A stretch of 64,000 nt of DNA from Metopolophium dirhodum (taxonomy: Eukaryota; Arthropoda; Insecta; Hemiptera; Aphididae), in contig NC_083566.1 in the NCBI RefSeq assembly GCF_019925205.1, positions 38,323,558 to 38,387,557 of the forward strand, given 5' to 3'. A program made the translations under genes and the position numbers. This document shows positions 12,258 through 24,312 of this stretch, piece by piece (within the stretch, counting starts at the first letter, position 1; each line of letters begins with the position of its first letter). The notes beneath the pieces are model-generated. The model saw nothing but the letters and a program-made list of their open reading frames with translations, ran no database searches and was not told where the DNA came from.

Positions 12258-14036
12258 ATGGACAATTCTAAAGTAAAATGTACGTTGCTTTGTGGCACAT
12301 CAGCAGCTTACTCTCAGTCTTTATTATTTGAAGTAGGTAATATTTTTAAATTCTTTTATAATGTTACGCTTTATTTCAAAGTAAATAAATATAATGATAC
12401 TAATTAACGTTTACATTATAATTTATAACTAAAAAAGAGCGGTGCATAGGTACTACTTGTAACCGATTATCAGAAAAATTCTAATTTAATTTTGGTCAAA
12501 GCATTTTCTTTTTTAAACTACCTGCGTAGTTAGTTAGCTTTACAACTATAAACTTTTGGTAGGTATATACAATTGATGTCAATAATTTGTATTACATGAT
12601 ATAACTAACGGGATGCATGGTGGCTATTGAACCTACATAAGTACTATACTTCTTTCCATATAAGAATGTATTTTGTGAATTTTTTTCCCCTTCCACTGGT
12701 AATTACCTATCTATGCCTTTATATGGGAGATGCGCACAGCTGGTCGGGAACCGGTTGCCACCCGGTGTGTTCTTATTTGGAAAGAAGTATAAGTAGTATG
12801 CAGCCAAAAAGTTAATATAAACCTAAATAAGATTTGTAGACTAAGTATAAGTCGTATACCCACTTTTACTACAGTACATTTTTAATTTTAAAATGTGGGG
12901 TATTATCTATAAATTTAAGAGCATTTAACCAAATACTTATCTATAGCAGATGGTTTATTTAACTAAAAAAGCTTTAATAGTTGATTTAATTATTTGTTAA
13001 GATTCATATTTTTATTGTCAGTATCATAAAAATATATTTTTATAGAACATTTATATTTAATCATTTGGTAATATAGTATTTGTACAATAGTAATAATATT
13101 AAATGTTTATCATTATTAGATATAAACAACTGAGAGCTATTGGAAAAATGAGATCCCCACCTAAGTAGTGTTTATGGCTAGGATAGTTGTTAGGATCTTA
13201 TGAAACTGTTTAGTACTACTAACACCTACCCATAATATATGTTTACAGTAGAAATTAGAAAATAATAAAAATGTAAAAACTGTAAGAATGTAAGAATCAT
13301 TTCACTCAAAACCTATATATTTACATTTACATTTTTTTATTTAGCAAAGTTGTAAATATTAATATTGTTTTGTTTGTTTACAATATATAGAGCGCTGTAT
13401 ACTGGTCTGAATTTGGATATCGAGTGGTTTACATTCAAATATCTCAGATAAAATCCCTACCAATTCCATTAGATGGTGCCAAGCCGCCTAGTGTACATGC
13501 ACTGAATCGTATTACATTCCTGTAATTAAATTGATCTATAATTCATTGACTTCCAACCATTTAATTATTTAATTTTAACATTAAACCACATTTTTTCATT
13601 TTTCACATCTAGAACATTGTCACAATGGGAAGATCTTGTCAAGTACACTTGTTCAATACACGAAACCAGTCCAAATGTGCCACATGTAATTTTAGTATCA
13701 GACTTAAATAATTATTATAGGAATGAAGATAGTGATCAAACTATAAGACTAGCACACATGCTATGTGCTTGTTTGTGTGATGCCATTTCATATTGTAGTA
13801 AAGTACATAATTCTACATCATATTTAACTGTTTCAACACAAGACACTGCACTTGAAACACATAAACTGTCTGCGATGTATTTCCCGTCAACCACGTGGAT
13901 TAGTAGTGTTGTTGATGATCAAGTAGTATTTTGCAAAAAACAACTGTATTTACACCAACAGCGTAGCTATAAAATAAAGTTTATCAAAGTGAACAATAAA
14001 CTAAGATGCGATTCTGTAGAAGTATTATACTTGTGA
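12258..14036 (+). CDS. SWSAP1: SWSAP1-like protein (RAD51-paralogue-like, SWIM-domain protein partner), three exons
   Basis: Exons are 12258-12332, 13391-13521 and 13613-14036, giving 209 aa. Both introns are GT-AG and the phases join exactly (0, then 2). The ATG is the first one after an in-frame TAA. Residues 8-25 hold a strand plus a degenerate P-loop (LLCGTSAAYSQSLLFE), lacking the GK[ST] of a true Walker A. Residues 35-45 (YRVVYIQISQIKSLP) match the second strand of SWSAP1 (VLFLTRRPLQSMP in human). VILVSDL is a Walker B-like strand ending in Asp; YLTVSTQDT and YFPSTTWI match human LMVALQTQ and YFPAQCWL. Human SWSAP1 has 229 aa. In mammals SWSAP1 with SWS1 promotes RAD51-dependent recombination. 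The assignment is by motif order and length, not a search; a divergent RAD51 paralogue is the alternative. Confidence 0.7.
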
Positions 14037-15824
14037 TATATTTTAGTTATTTTTTTTATTACTGTTCTTGTTTTTAAAGTGTTTTGTATCCAATTTTTAT
14101 TTATAAATATGTATTGAAATATATATTAAAATAATTTTGTGTCAATTCTGAGTTAAATATTAAAACTTTAATAAGTCTAATTTATAAGAGTTACAGTGGT
14201 GTACATTAATGTGTAACCATATAATTTTGGCCCACATTTAAAGTTCTGATGAGACCTCTTTATATAACCACATTATATACAGTGTCAGCCTGGCTTGAAA
14301 AGGCCCAGTCCACAATTTGTAAAAAAGGGCCAGAGGAAAATATTTTGACTAACCCAGAAAAAAGGTCACTTCACTCGCAATGCGATTTTCAAGTACATAG
14401 AATTTTTTTTTTTTAATACAATTGTCATCTTGCATATTTATCATACAGCCATATAGGCACAAATAACTAAATACGTACCTACGTAAAATTCAATCATTCG
14501 ATATATTAACTGGTTTTACTTTATTTTCAATACAGAATTTATATTGAGCATATTCTTAAATTCAAAGACATTTTCTGCAGGTTCTAAGTAAATTGACGAC
14601 GAGGCCTAGAGATCCATCGGATTTTTTTTATTATCAGACAGGGGAAATCCCTCCTATCCAGGCATCTAACCCCCAAATTACGCCACTGGGGCGTAGTCCC
14701 TACACTGGCTACACCACCCATGATATCAAATATTATAAAGAAAAACACCGATTCAAATTGTCACGAGTACAATATTTATCAAAATATATAATAATTCAGT
14801 TACAATCAGTGATAATGTGAATACCAAGTGATACGCATACGCCGGTATAAATATAATATAATATTTAATAGTCACAACAATTTTACACTATTTATAATCA
14901 ATGATACATATTTGTATATAAATAGCTATTAAATCCGTAGAATGATAGAGATAATGCCATTATTTTAATAATTATTGAGAACTTCTCAAGATTGTAAATA
15001 AAAATACGTTTCCTGATTTGAAAAAAAAATGTTTATTTTGTATTTTTATTTACTCTAAATGAATAATAATATTAATAGGTACACAATTAGAACCTAATTA
15101 TCATAATTAAGCCGAAGCTTCGTCCGCAATTGCAGACTTGTGGTCCAGGCCAGTCCGACTATGATTATATATGTATACCTATCATAAAGTATAAACATCT
15201 AAAATGCACATTTTTTATTGTTACTCTTAATTTTGTTAATTTAGTAATAAATATTGTATTCAAATATTTCAAATCATAAAGATTAATATTATTTCATATT
15301 TAAAAAGTTATTTACCAAAAATAAATAGGATGAAAAACTCATTCAAATTTAAAATCCAACAAGACTACTTGTCTACTTAAACAAATATTAGTCATTAAGT
15401 TTATGATAATATGGACTATAGTTAAACATTGTAAAATGTATATTGGTTTGTGAATGAAACAATAAAATATTGGTAAAATATGAAATGTTATAATACCTAT
15501 AATAAAATATTAAATAATATTTCTAAATTAATAAATAGTAAATACATAGAATTAGTTAGTTAGTTGTCTTATTATTATAACAATTGCATATAAAATATAG
15601 TATAATAGTATAATATGAAAACTTAAATAATACCAAAATATTTTAATTATAACATTGATTGTCAAGGTATTACTATAGCAAATCACTTAATTATTGGATT
15701 AGTGCAGTTACCTTATTTCATACATCAAGTGCATATATCTTGTATTCGATTACCAATGATGTCACTTAAATATATGTTACATTTCATTAAGATTATAATT
15801 CTCAATTATTAGATCTGGTTTTGA
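14037..15824. other. Convergent intergenic stretch between SWSAP1-like and parvin genes
   Basis: It holds the 3' untranslated regions of both genes and repeat debris. Around 14280-14720 there are low-AT fragments (for example 'gcctggcttgaaaaggccc' and 'attacgccactggggcg') that look like transposon pieces. No coding exon is recognised. The 15.0-15.8 kb part is AT-rich and featureless. Confidence 0.45.
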
Positions 15825-18800
15825 TTAGTATACATTTTTATACTTGGTAAAAAGATTATAAAGCACTCTTAAAGTTGACTTCAAATCCAAGTTTACAATA
15901 TCTAAATAAAAAAAAAAAAAATTATTATTGACTTATATTATTAAATTACTTATACTTTTTGGTAATTTATATATTGAACAAATTAAACATATTATTTGAA
16001 TAAAAAATATAATTTTGAGTAATAAAGCAAGAAAACAGATCTAAAATTTGGATGAAATTTTTTTGTTTATCAATATTAGATTCTGAGTGGAACAATAAAT
16101 GTATTGATTTTACAATGATGTGTGTTTTTTTTTTGTGTCTGTCATCACCTTTTAGAACAGTAAAAGTGATTGGATTTTCTTCATGCATTTGAAAATAAAA
16201 ATCAATTTTTATATGCCCTAACTCAACCAGTAGATACCTACTACTGTTGGTACGTAGAAGGCTACATGGTTAATAGAAGGCTCCTAGGTTATTGTTTCAA
16301 AGGCAGATGAAAAAAATTAAAAATCCTTTGGTCACAGTTTTTATTTATAAGCATTTAAAGTTCAAATCTTGACAAAATATGGAAAAATCACGAAAATTAG
16401 CAAATTATTTTGAGTTGAGAATTCATAAAAATTTTTCTTTTTAAATCTAAGATTTGAAAATGTGATACAAGATTATCTATAAGTTAATCTATATTTATCA
16501 AAAAAAAAATGTCTACAAGAAAGACAAATTAAATTTTTATGAGCGTCTGAAATTTATATTTTTACAACATTTGATATACACTCATTTATCAAATTTATAA
16601 TTTATTAATTATATTGTAGTTAAAAATGTATAAAATTTTTAACTTTTATGGCCAAGGATTGAAAATTTAAAACAAGGCTCAACGTAAATAGGTTATATAT
16701 AAATTACTTTATTCACAAATATACTTGGTAATATCATAGGCTGACTGACCGTTTTCGCTCAGAATGGTTTTTTTTATACAATGATATTATATCATTAAAT
16801 TCAAATTTAACACCATCCACTGCAGTGACCCACTTGTAACCTAGTGTACAGCAGACCGACATCCACTCACCCACCTTTTTGTAGTATTTATAGTGGTACA
16901 TTGTCGATCCATAATAAACATGCAAGGTAGCGAAAAATGGTGTGTAAAAATCCTCAGTCACAGTTTTTATTTGTAAGCATTTAAATTCAAATCTTGACAA
17001 AATACAGAAAAATTAGCAAATTATTTTGAGTTGAGAATTCATGAAAATTTTTTTTCTAATCTAAGATTTGAAAATGTAATATAAGACTATCCATAAGTTT
17101 TTCTACCTTTATCAAAAAAAAAAATGTCTACAAGAAAGTCAAATTAAATTTTTATGAGCGTTTGAAATTCATATTTTTACAACATTTGATATTCACTCGA
17201 TTTCTCATGTAACGATTTTGCTATTTTGTTGTAATTAAAAAACAAATAACTGTAGATACTTTAAAATTTCACTGAATGTTTGTATTCGCATTTTCTATAC
17301 ACGATAAAATTTTGAAAATAATTTGACTCTTTTTGACCTAACCGTTTTTGCTCAGAATACAATGATATTATATCATTGAATTCAAATTTAACACCATGTA
17401 TTACAGTGACCCACTTGTAACATATTGTACAGCAGAGCGACATCCACTTACCCACCTTTTTTTTACTTGAACTTTGAACTTCCCAAAGATTTGGTTTTAA
17501 GAACTAAAATATTTATTAAATGGAATAAAAAAATGATATGCATTTTAAATGTTCTAACCAAGGGGTCCAACCTACAACACTACTGGCAACACCAAGCTAA
17601 TTGATGTTTTGAAAATATATTAGTTTTTACTGTTTATAATTTATTTATTTATTTATTAAAATATTTTACGGGCTTGGACCTAATTAGTAATGATATGCAT
17701 TTATCAATACATAGCATTTGAAAATATTATTTAACAATAAAAATAATGATTTGTATACAACAAAAGAAAACACAATCAATATTATATACATATATCAATT
17801 TTAATGCCTAAATAGGTTAGCGGAATAAATATGATTTGAAAATTAGTAAAGAAAATAGAATAAAATGGATAGTTGTTATATTTATTTACAAATTGTATGA
17901 TTCTTATGAGTGGTATGTTAGTAGCATAATTAGTAGTTTGAGATTTTAAAGAATAAGGTTAGCTGAGGAAACTTTGAATGATAGACGGAGTAAGAAGTTA
18001 GGACAGTCAATATAGCCATTTAATGATTTATAAATAAAATATAAATCAAGCCTGATTCTGCGCTGTTCAAGGCATTCAATATTTTGGTAAGTAAGTAAAG
18101 GATGGTAATTGATAAGATGTATTGGGAGTTCTGGCCTTCTGAGTATATTACACTTGAAAGTTAAAAAATGTAACAACTCATTTTGAACTTTCTTGATAGT
18201 AGTTATAACTTACAATTTATCATTACCTCTCTATTATCATCAAGTCCTATCTATCCCTAAACAATTAAATAAAAATCTATTTGTTAAAACTTTAAGAAAT
18301 AAAATATGTTACCTTCAGGTCTAGCTTTAGGCGCAGCTAGTCCAATTTCTTGCATTAAATCAAATGCCACATTGACATTATGTACTTTCTGTTCAAAATT
18401 TTGAGGTGACAAATTAAATGAATATAGTGGCACAAAAAACCCTTCAAGTAATCCCATTAATAAAGTCAAGTAAACACCATCATGGAATTGTGTGTCTAAA
18501 TCTTGAACTTCCATGTTAATTTTATTCAAATGTTTGTTAACAAATGTCACCAAAGACTGAAAAATCCAATAAGGCAATAACAATATAAAATTAAACTCTG
18601 AAAAATAATTTTGTATTTCATACTTTTTTAACCACTTCTAATTTGTCAGGTGCATGATCAAACAATGTATCAAAAGCATCACGCTCGCATCTCATACCAA
18701 GATCATCGTACCTGGATGTAATCTCTTCAATTACAGTTCGATTTTTCAAAACTCCATCACGTTTCTATATGAATATTATTTAATGTTTAGAAGAATGAAT

Positions 18801-21219
18801 CATAGAGATGATCAATACTATTTAAATGTATATTATATTTATTTTAAAAACACCTGTACAATCACTACATTGACAGTGACATTTTCAGGAAGACGAATTG
18901 GCGCTCGAAAATGACGAGCTAGTGATACCAATAAATGCAAAATGGCTACAAGGTTTTTAGAATGAACACTTTCAACACTCCATTTTTGTTGTGATAGTCT
19001 GTTACCTGTCAGACCCAAGATCTAGAAAAATAAAATAAATTTTAAAGAGTTCTTAACTTTTAATCAAAATGGGTTTAAATTTCAGCGTTTACTCACATTG
19101 TTTACAGATCCAAGAACAACATACAATTTTTGTTTTTGCCCTTCCTCGGATTGAGTAACTTCAGGAACATCCAACTTTTCGTTAGTCAATTTTTCTAGAA
19201 ATAATGTGTATTAATCATTGAATATTATTTATAAAATAAAAAAAATATTTAAGATTAGTTGAAACAAATATAGGTTTATTATATTATATAATATATATTT
19301 AATTATAAATAGTTTAGAACACTGTATTTTTGTATAATTAATATACATCAAACAAATTACATAGATACACAATTAATATATATTTTTGAACTAAAATCAA
19401 GATAAATTTTAAATTTATAAATATATTTTCTTCCTTTTGTTAATTTGTTAAATGTATACAGAGAAAAAATATTATCTTGTAATAATTTAATCAATTAATC
19501 AGCCATCAGGTTAGTTAAAAAAAATTCCAATTTGTCACTAATTCCTTAAATGAACTAATACCACAGAATAGACTAAATATTTTGATCTATTGCTATTGGT
19601 TTTATAATAGACATTGACCAGGCAATAAGAATATTTGTATTGCATGGGTTATCTTTCTATTATAAATTAAATACTAATATTGTAATATTGTATACAACGT
19701 ATAATATTTTTCTTATTTAAAGTTTATTTTTACTAAATTCTTTATTTCCTTAATACTAAAGTTACGTTTAATTATTTACCATATAGTTTTTGTAAAACTT
19801 GTCCATCATATAGATCTTGTTCTAGATTTTTAACAATGATTCGATGATCAGCTAACACATCATTTACCCAATCAATTAAAATGTTCATTAACTCTTGTAA
19901 TTTAGGATCAGAATAGGACTTTGGTTCCACCATAGTCCGTTCTTCATTTTCCTCTACAATATTAAGTAATACAAATAATTAAACAATATATTTTCTCTTT
20001 TTAAGTTTTGAGTAGGTATAAAATAATTAAGTACCAAGAGTATATTCTTCTGGAGGAACATCAGCCATAGCCGGATTGCCTGGCGAGTCGATAGCATATT
20101 TACCCTCTTCCTGAACTTCTTGCACTTTAACAATGTCAAATTTATATTATTCGAGTAATACCTCAATGACTAATTGATGACCAGAGCTCAAGACTTCTAG
20201 CATTATTTGTTTATAGTAAATTAGAATATATCAGAATAAGCTATAGTAAATCAAACATATGTAAATATTTTTTCTGCTATTCTGCTAACTATTAATTAAT
20301 GTGGAAAAATAATTATGTAGATACTTATGCGGTATGTACATTGTACATTGTATATTATGTTTATGTGAAAATGTAAGACTAAATTCCTATTCAACAAAAA
20401 CAACAATGGTTGTTCAAAATGTATAGTGCTGTACCCTGAACATATATCTTGCAGATCGCTGTTTATCCAAACTGTATCGTGTAGAGCATTCACCAAATGA
20501 TACTATGTTTATGAATAAAATTGTTTCGGTAATATGCTTTTATGAAAGTGGATATTGCGTTTATTGTACATAACTTATCTATTTTTTTATTTTATACAGC
20601 ATATTGTGTGACTTAAAGAGCCTATTACAGTAGAAGCTACCTGGGCCAACACAAATTAGGGATGTGTGATATTTAGTATGAACTAATTCAAATTAATGTA
20701 TTAAATGTTAATTTAAGTTAATTTGTTTGCATAAAGTTAAAATCTTGAAATACAAATTAAAAACCGCTCCAAAAGTAGAGCTTAAATCGTTAACATAGTC
20801 TTACATTTATATTTCATGAAATTATACCAATTTCTTAGGACCGATTTATAGACCCAATCAAATACTTTATGACAATACAGGACAACTAAAATCAAAAATT
20901 GCGACACATGTATACCCTCTGAGCAGTATAAAGTATTTCCCCCAATCCTCCTCTGTATTATATTGCATATTTTACATTTATTCAAGGCATATCATAACGC
21001 ATACCTATTTTATAATTTTCTAGTGCTATAGCCCTATAAGACTATAAGTCTCGGGCACTGGTGATGACCATATAAGGTAACGTTGAAGTGCTTACCTTCC
21101 TTTATTCGCTTTTTACGTCCTAGCGTCCCAATTTTGTCCCAAAATGTTGTCTCTTCTTTGCTATCATCTTTCCTAAACGAATTCTGTGGTTTAGGAGATT
21201 TTGATCTTGGAGAAGTCAT
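15825..21219 (-). CDS. parvin: Parvin (affixin/actopaxin), two CH domains, eight exons
   Basis: Exons in coding order are 21219-21096, 20124-20035, 19953-19780, 19194-19097, 19021-18854, 18764-18624, 18556-18313 and 15901-15825. All introns are GT-AG and phases are consistent, giving 371 aa (human alpha-parvin 372). The N terminus (MTSPRSKSPKPQ, then FWDKIGTLGRKKRIKE) is the typical basic, serine-rich parvin start. CH1 spans about residues 88-205 and CH2 about 255-368, with signatures DLYDGQVLQKLY, FVNKHLNK and LMGLLEGFFVPL. The end DLKSTLRVLYNLFTKYKNV is nearly invariant in the family. Parvin binds integrin-linked kinase and, with PINCH, links integrins to actin at muscle attachments and focal adhesions. 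The last exon is only 77 bases and lies beyond a 2.4 kb intron filled with repeats, so an automatic annotation could lose it. Confidence 0.95.
16076..17462 (+). repeat. ATTCTGAGCG-family repeat, chimeric copy in the last parvin intron
   Basis: The left end is gattctgagtggaacaataa. After about 110 bases, the sequence at 16186-16270 switches to a block matching 3328-3408, then returns to the family interior (aatagaaggctcctaggtt). The right-hand part is duplicated: the 'ctcagaat...tgatattatatcatt...cagtgacccacttgtaac' end occurs at 16740-16870 and again at 17345-17460. No protein is encoded. Confidence 0.7.
17640..18200 (-). mobile_element. 3' fragment of a non-LTR retrotransposon in the last parvin intron
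   Basis: On the minus strand, a 76-codon frame reads CLEQRRIRLDLYFIYKSLNG and continues YIDCPNFL, the usual C-terminal tail downstream of the reverse transcriptase in Jockey/I-like elements. Its downstream side ends in TTTA repeats on the plus strand (17638-17658), equivalent to a short AAAT-type tail. The 5' part is absent, so this is a dead-on-arrival copy. Confidence 0.65.
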
Positions 21220-21356
21220 TTTAAAATTAAATTTTTAGAATTAAAACTGGTGAATGGTGATAAAAATTATGTTTTGAAAACTGATAAGAAGTACTTACAA
21301 CAAGATAAGAAATTTAGCTGATCCCACGATTAAAGATAGTGGTTACCCAACGAATC

Positions 21357-21619
21357 TAGAAAAGTGTCTACCGCAATGAATCTCCATTATCAGTATTAAA
21401 CAGCTTGAGACCATAGATAATACATAACCTTATGTATTATCTATGCTTGAGACTTACGCACTAGCGCTTATTTATTGTAGTGAATGCAATTACTTTTCAA
21501 ATGTTAATTGTAGTTCCGTGATAGCCACTATGACATATAAGCGCTAGTGCTTAAGTCTCCAGCTGTTTAATTTAACTTTAATACTGATTATAGAGATTCA
21601 TTTCGGTAGACACTTTTCA
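21357..21619. mobile_element. Foldback element upstream of parvin
   Basis: The left arm (gaaaagtgtctaccgcaatg, continuing aatctccattatcagtattaaacagc) is mirrored by the right arm ending cggtagacacttttcaag. Inner parts ctagcgctta and aagcgctag pair as well. The element ends about 140 bp upstream of the parvin start codon, so it may lie in the promoter or 5' untranslated region. A 34-bp palindrome is inserted in its left arm (see separate entry). The outer borders are approximate. Confidence 0.7.
21412..21445. mobile_element. 34-bp palindrome flanked by perfect 8-bp direct repeats
   Basis: The palindrome has 15-bp arms (catagataatacata and tatgtattatctatg) around a four-base centre. CTTGAGAC stands immediately before (21404-21411) and after (21446-21453). 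The mirrored right arm of the host foldback element has the sequence only once, without the palindrome, which supports an insertion. It looks like an element reduced to little more than its two terminal repeats. Confidence 0.75.
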
Positions 21620-21732
21620 AGAATGGGAATCATGGGTCGATGGCATGAACTAAGATAACTAAGACTTTTTTTATATCAATTACCATACTTACTTGATTAA
21701 AAATCAAGAAAGTAAAAACATAATTATTAATT

Positions 21733-21985
21733 GTAAAATCAATACATTCATCGCTCCGCTTAGAATCTAAAATTAATTCAGCGTTCCGTAATAGGTACCT
21801 ACCTACTAATAGTAAAATAAGTTACTCTAATAGCAATATCAAGTCGATAGACCATCTCCGCTTATAATTATAATTTCGTATACAATGATAGATATTATAT
21901 TGAATAACCCCATCTATTACAATGACCCACTCGACTGTACAGCAGAGCAATTCCTACTTGCCAAAATTTTTTTAGTTTTTTGATA
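21733..21985. repeat. Two end fragments of the ATTCTGAGCG family, head to head
   Basis: The stretch 21733-21775 (ttgtaaaatcaatacattca, continuing cgctccgcttagaatctaa) is a reversed left end. The stretch 21855-21985 (tacaatgatagatattatat, then ttacaatgacccactcg and gtacagcagagcaattcc) is a forward right end. The interior is missing. Confidence 0.6.
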
Positions 21986-24312
21986 CTTTCGGTCAAAAAG
22001 TTTTAAAACAATACAATTTGTTTCTCATAAGTTGTCCTTCAAGCAAACTAAAAATACAACTATTTTAAATGCATTATAAAGGACAATTGACTCATCTGGT
22101 GGGGGCGGCATGAAATCCAACATCATTAACATTATTTACCTTTTTTTAAGTTTCAATTTCCTGGCTTTTTATTTCTAGATGGATAAATGTCTAGATTCAC
22201 ATACAAAATATATACATAATGTCATACATATCATACATAATGTATAGATTTTGTCTTACAAGTTACATACGTACAAATATGTATGAACATATTTTTGTAT
22301 TTGCATTATTGCTTTAAATACTGAAATAACACGTTTTTTGTAATAGACTATAATTTGGTTTAGATGAAATCATGATTTATATCTCCATACCCAAGTGGAA
22401 GTAAATCCTAAGACAGGCCAATTTTACATTAAAATTTGATGTATAAAATGTTTCATTTATTTATATAAAATACATACAAAACAAAAATCACACTAATATA
22501 GTAATATTATACTATATTTTATAACACTTAAAGAAAACAAATTATAATAATAAATATAGTTGAATCTCACTTAAAACCAAAACAAATAAATAAATCTACC
22601 TCATTTTTTTTGAAAGGAACCATTAAAGAAATACATAAATAAATTTGTTCTAACATAAATTAAAATATAAAATAAAACAATCTTAGATACCTATATTTTG
22701 ATCATAATATATTTGGAAAAATGAGTTAAATTAATTCATAGTAAATTATTGATTGCTTAAAGTTATATCTAATAAGACTTAAGGAATATTATAAAATTAC
22801 GAACCAATTTAATATTTTATTTTTAGTACAGTATAATATAGAATCAAGATCACGGACTAAGATAGGTTATCAGCATGGATGTATATACCACTATAATGTA
22901 CGTCTGTGGTTATCAGGTAATAAGTTTAATATATCTACCACAAATCTATGTGGTACGATTATTTACATAGTGGTATCTACATTAGACAATGCAAATATAA
23001 AATAAAAACTATCATCAGCATTTAATAGTTTATTATTGTTATTGTCTATGCTATATAATTATACAGTAATCTTAATAACTCAAAGTTGAAGATAAATAAA
23101 TAAAAACAAATTAACCAATCTAAATTTGAATGGTGTAACTAAAAAAAGGATATAATATTATATATTAGACAGTTTTTAATACTGGTAGGATTGGACAGGT
23201 ATATTAATTTAGGTTTTTAATATTGGTAGGTGATAAAATAGGTATGAAAGCAATAATCACCATAATAAAAAAAACTAGTTTTAAGTAGTTTTTTATGAAT
23301 TGTTAATCCAAACCAAAAAAAAATACAATAATAACTAGGGCTGGGATATTAATACCATAAAAAAAAAATGCTATTATGTCCTAAAAATTCTGAATAATGC
23401 ATGAAAAAAATGTACCAATTTTTTTTAACTTCAATATAAATTCTATTATAAATTTGGTTTAAATGACAATATACATTTTAAAGGATTGTAAATAGTTTTA
23501 CAGATGAAACTGATCATTTTGGTCTTTAATAAGTTTAGATTATATATTTATTTAACTGTAAATAGTTAAAATTTGTTAAATGTATATAAAAATCATGTAA
23601 GAGCTTAAAATAAAATTTTTAATTCAAATTTTCTCAAGAACTTCGAAAATGCTCCAAAAATCTTAAAATCATTTAAGGAATGAACAAAATTACCAACAAT
23701 TAAAAATCGTCAAAAAATGCAAAATTAAATCTTTTTACTCTGATTCAAAAATATTTGAAATGTGTGTTATAGAAAGAACATCCCATAGAAAGATTCAGAC
23801 AATAATGAAAAGTATATCGAAATCCCAGCCTTAACAATAACAAATATACATCATTCAGTAGACTTAGAATAGGATATTTTTAAGTATTAATTGTTAAGAT
23901 AAAACACTTAAACCATGGATTATAATGAAAATATCTAAAGAATTGAAAAAAACTAAGTTATTACGACTAGCTGTATAATGAATTATCTACAGTAAAGTTT
24001 AAAGAATCTAAAAAATAAAATATATTAAATTAATTTTTAAATAATATAATATATTATATTTTTATATTTTACTGCATATGATAATTTGCTCAATAATTAT
24101 AAATAGGGTACATATCTAAAAATAATTCAATTATATCATATATCATTAGTTTAACTTTCCAATTGAATGCCACTTTTTAGAGGAAATAGTAAACATAACG
24201 ATTCATATTATTAATATATGGTTTAATAGATATGCTTATAAGAAAAAAAATTGCATTCAATCATAAAAGCTTTTTGTTGAGATATGATTTTTGAATTCAA
24301 AACATTGAAATA
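21986..24312. other. Intergenic stretch downstream of ATF6
   Basis: It holds the ATF6 3' untranslated region and one candidate MITE (23336-23833). Many TTTATT strings (AATAAA on the minus strand) occur, for instance near 22450, so the polyadenylation site cannot be chosen. No coding exon is recognised. Confidence 0.4.
23336..23833. mobile_element. Candidate 498-bp hAT-like MITE
   Basis: The ends tagggctgggatatta and gaaatcccagcctta are inverted. The flanks are ATAATAAC on the left and ACAATAAC on the right, matching at seven of eight positions. There is no coding frame. The start resembles that of the 3478-3799 element (tagggctggg), so the two may be related. Confidence 0.6.

Noticed and set aside
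16734..17455. Two similar minus-strand open frames (88 and 64 codons)
   Set aside because: They are the same end segment of the ATTCTGAGCG repeat read twice; their similarity reflects the repeat duplication, not a conserved protein.
20296..20985. Two minus-strand open frames between the first two parvin exons
   Set aside because: They lie in the parvin intron, show no splice-compatible continuation and resemble no family.
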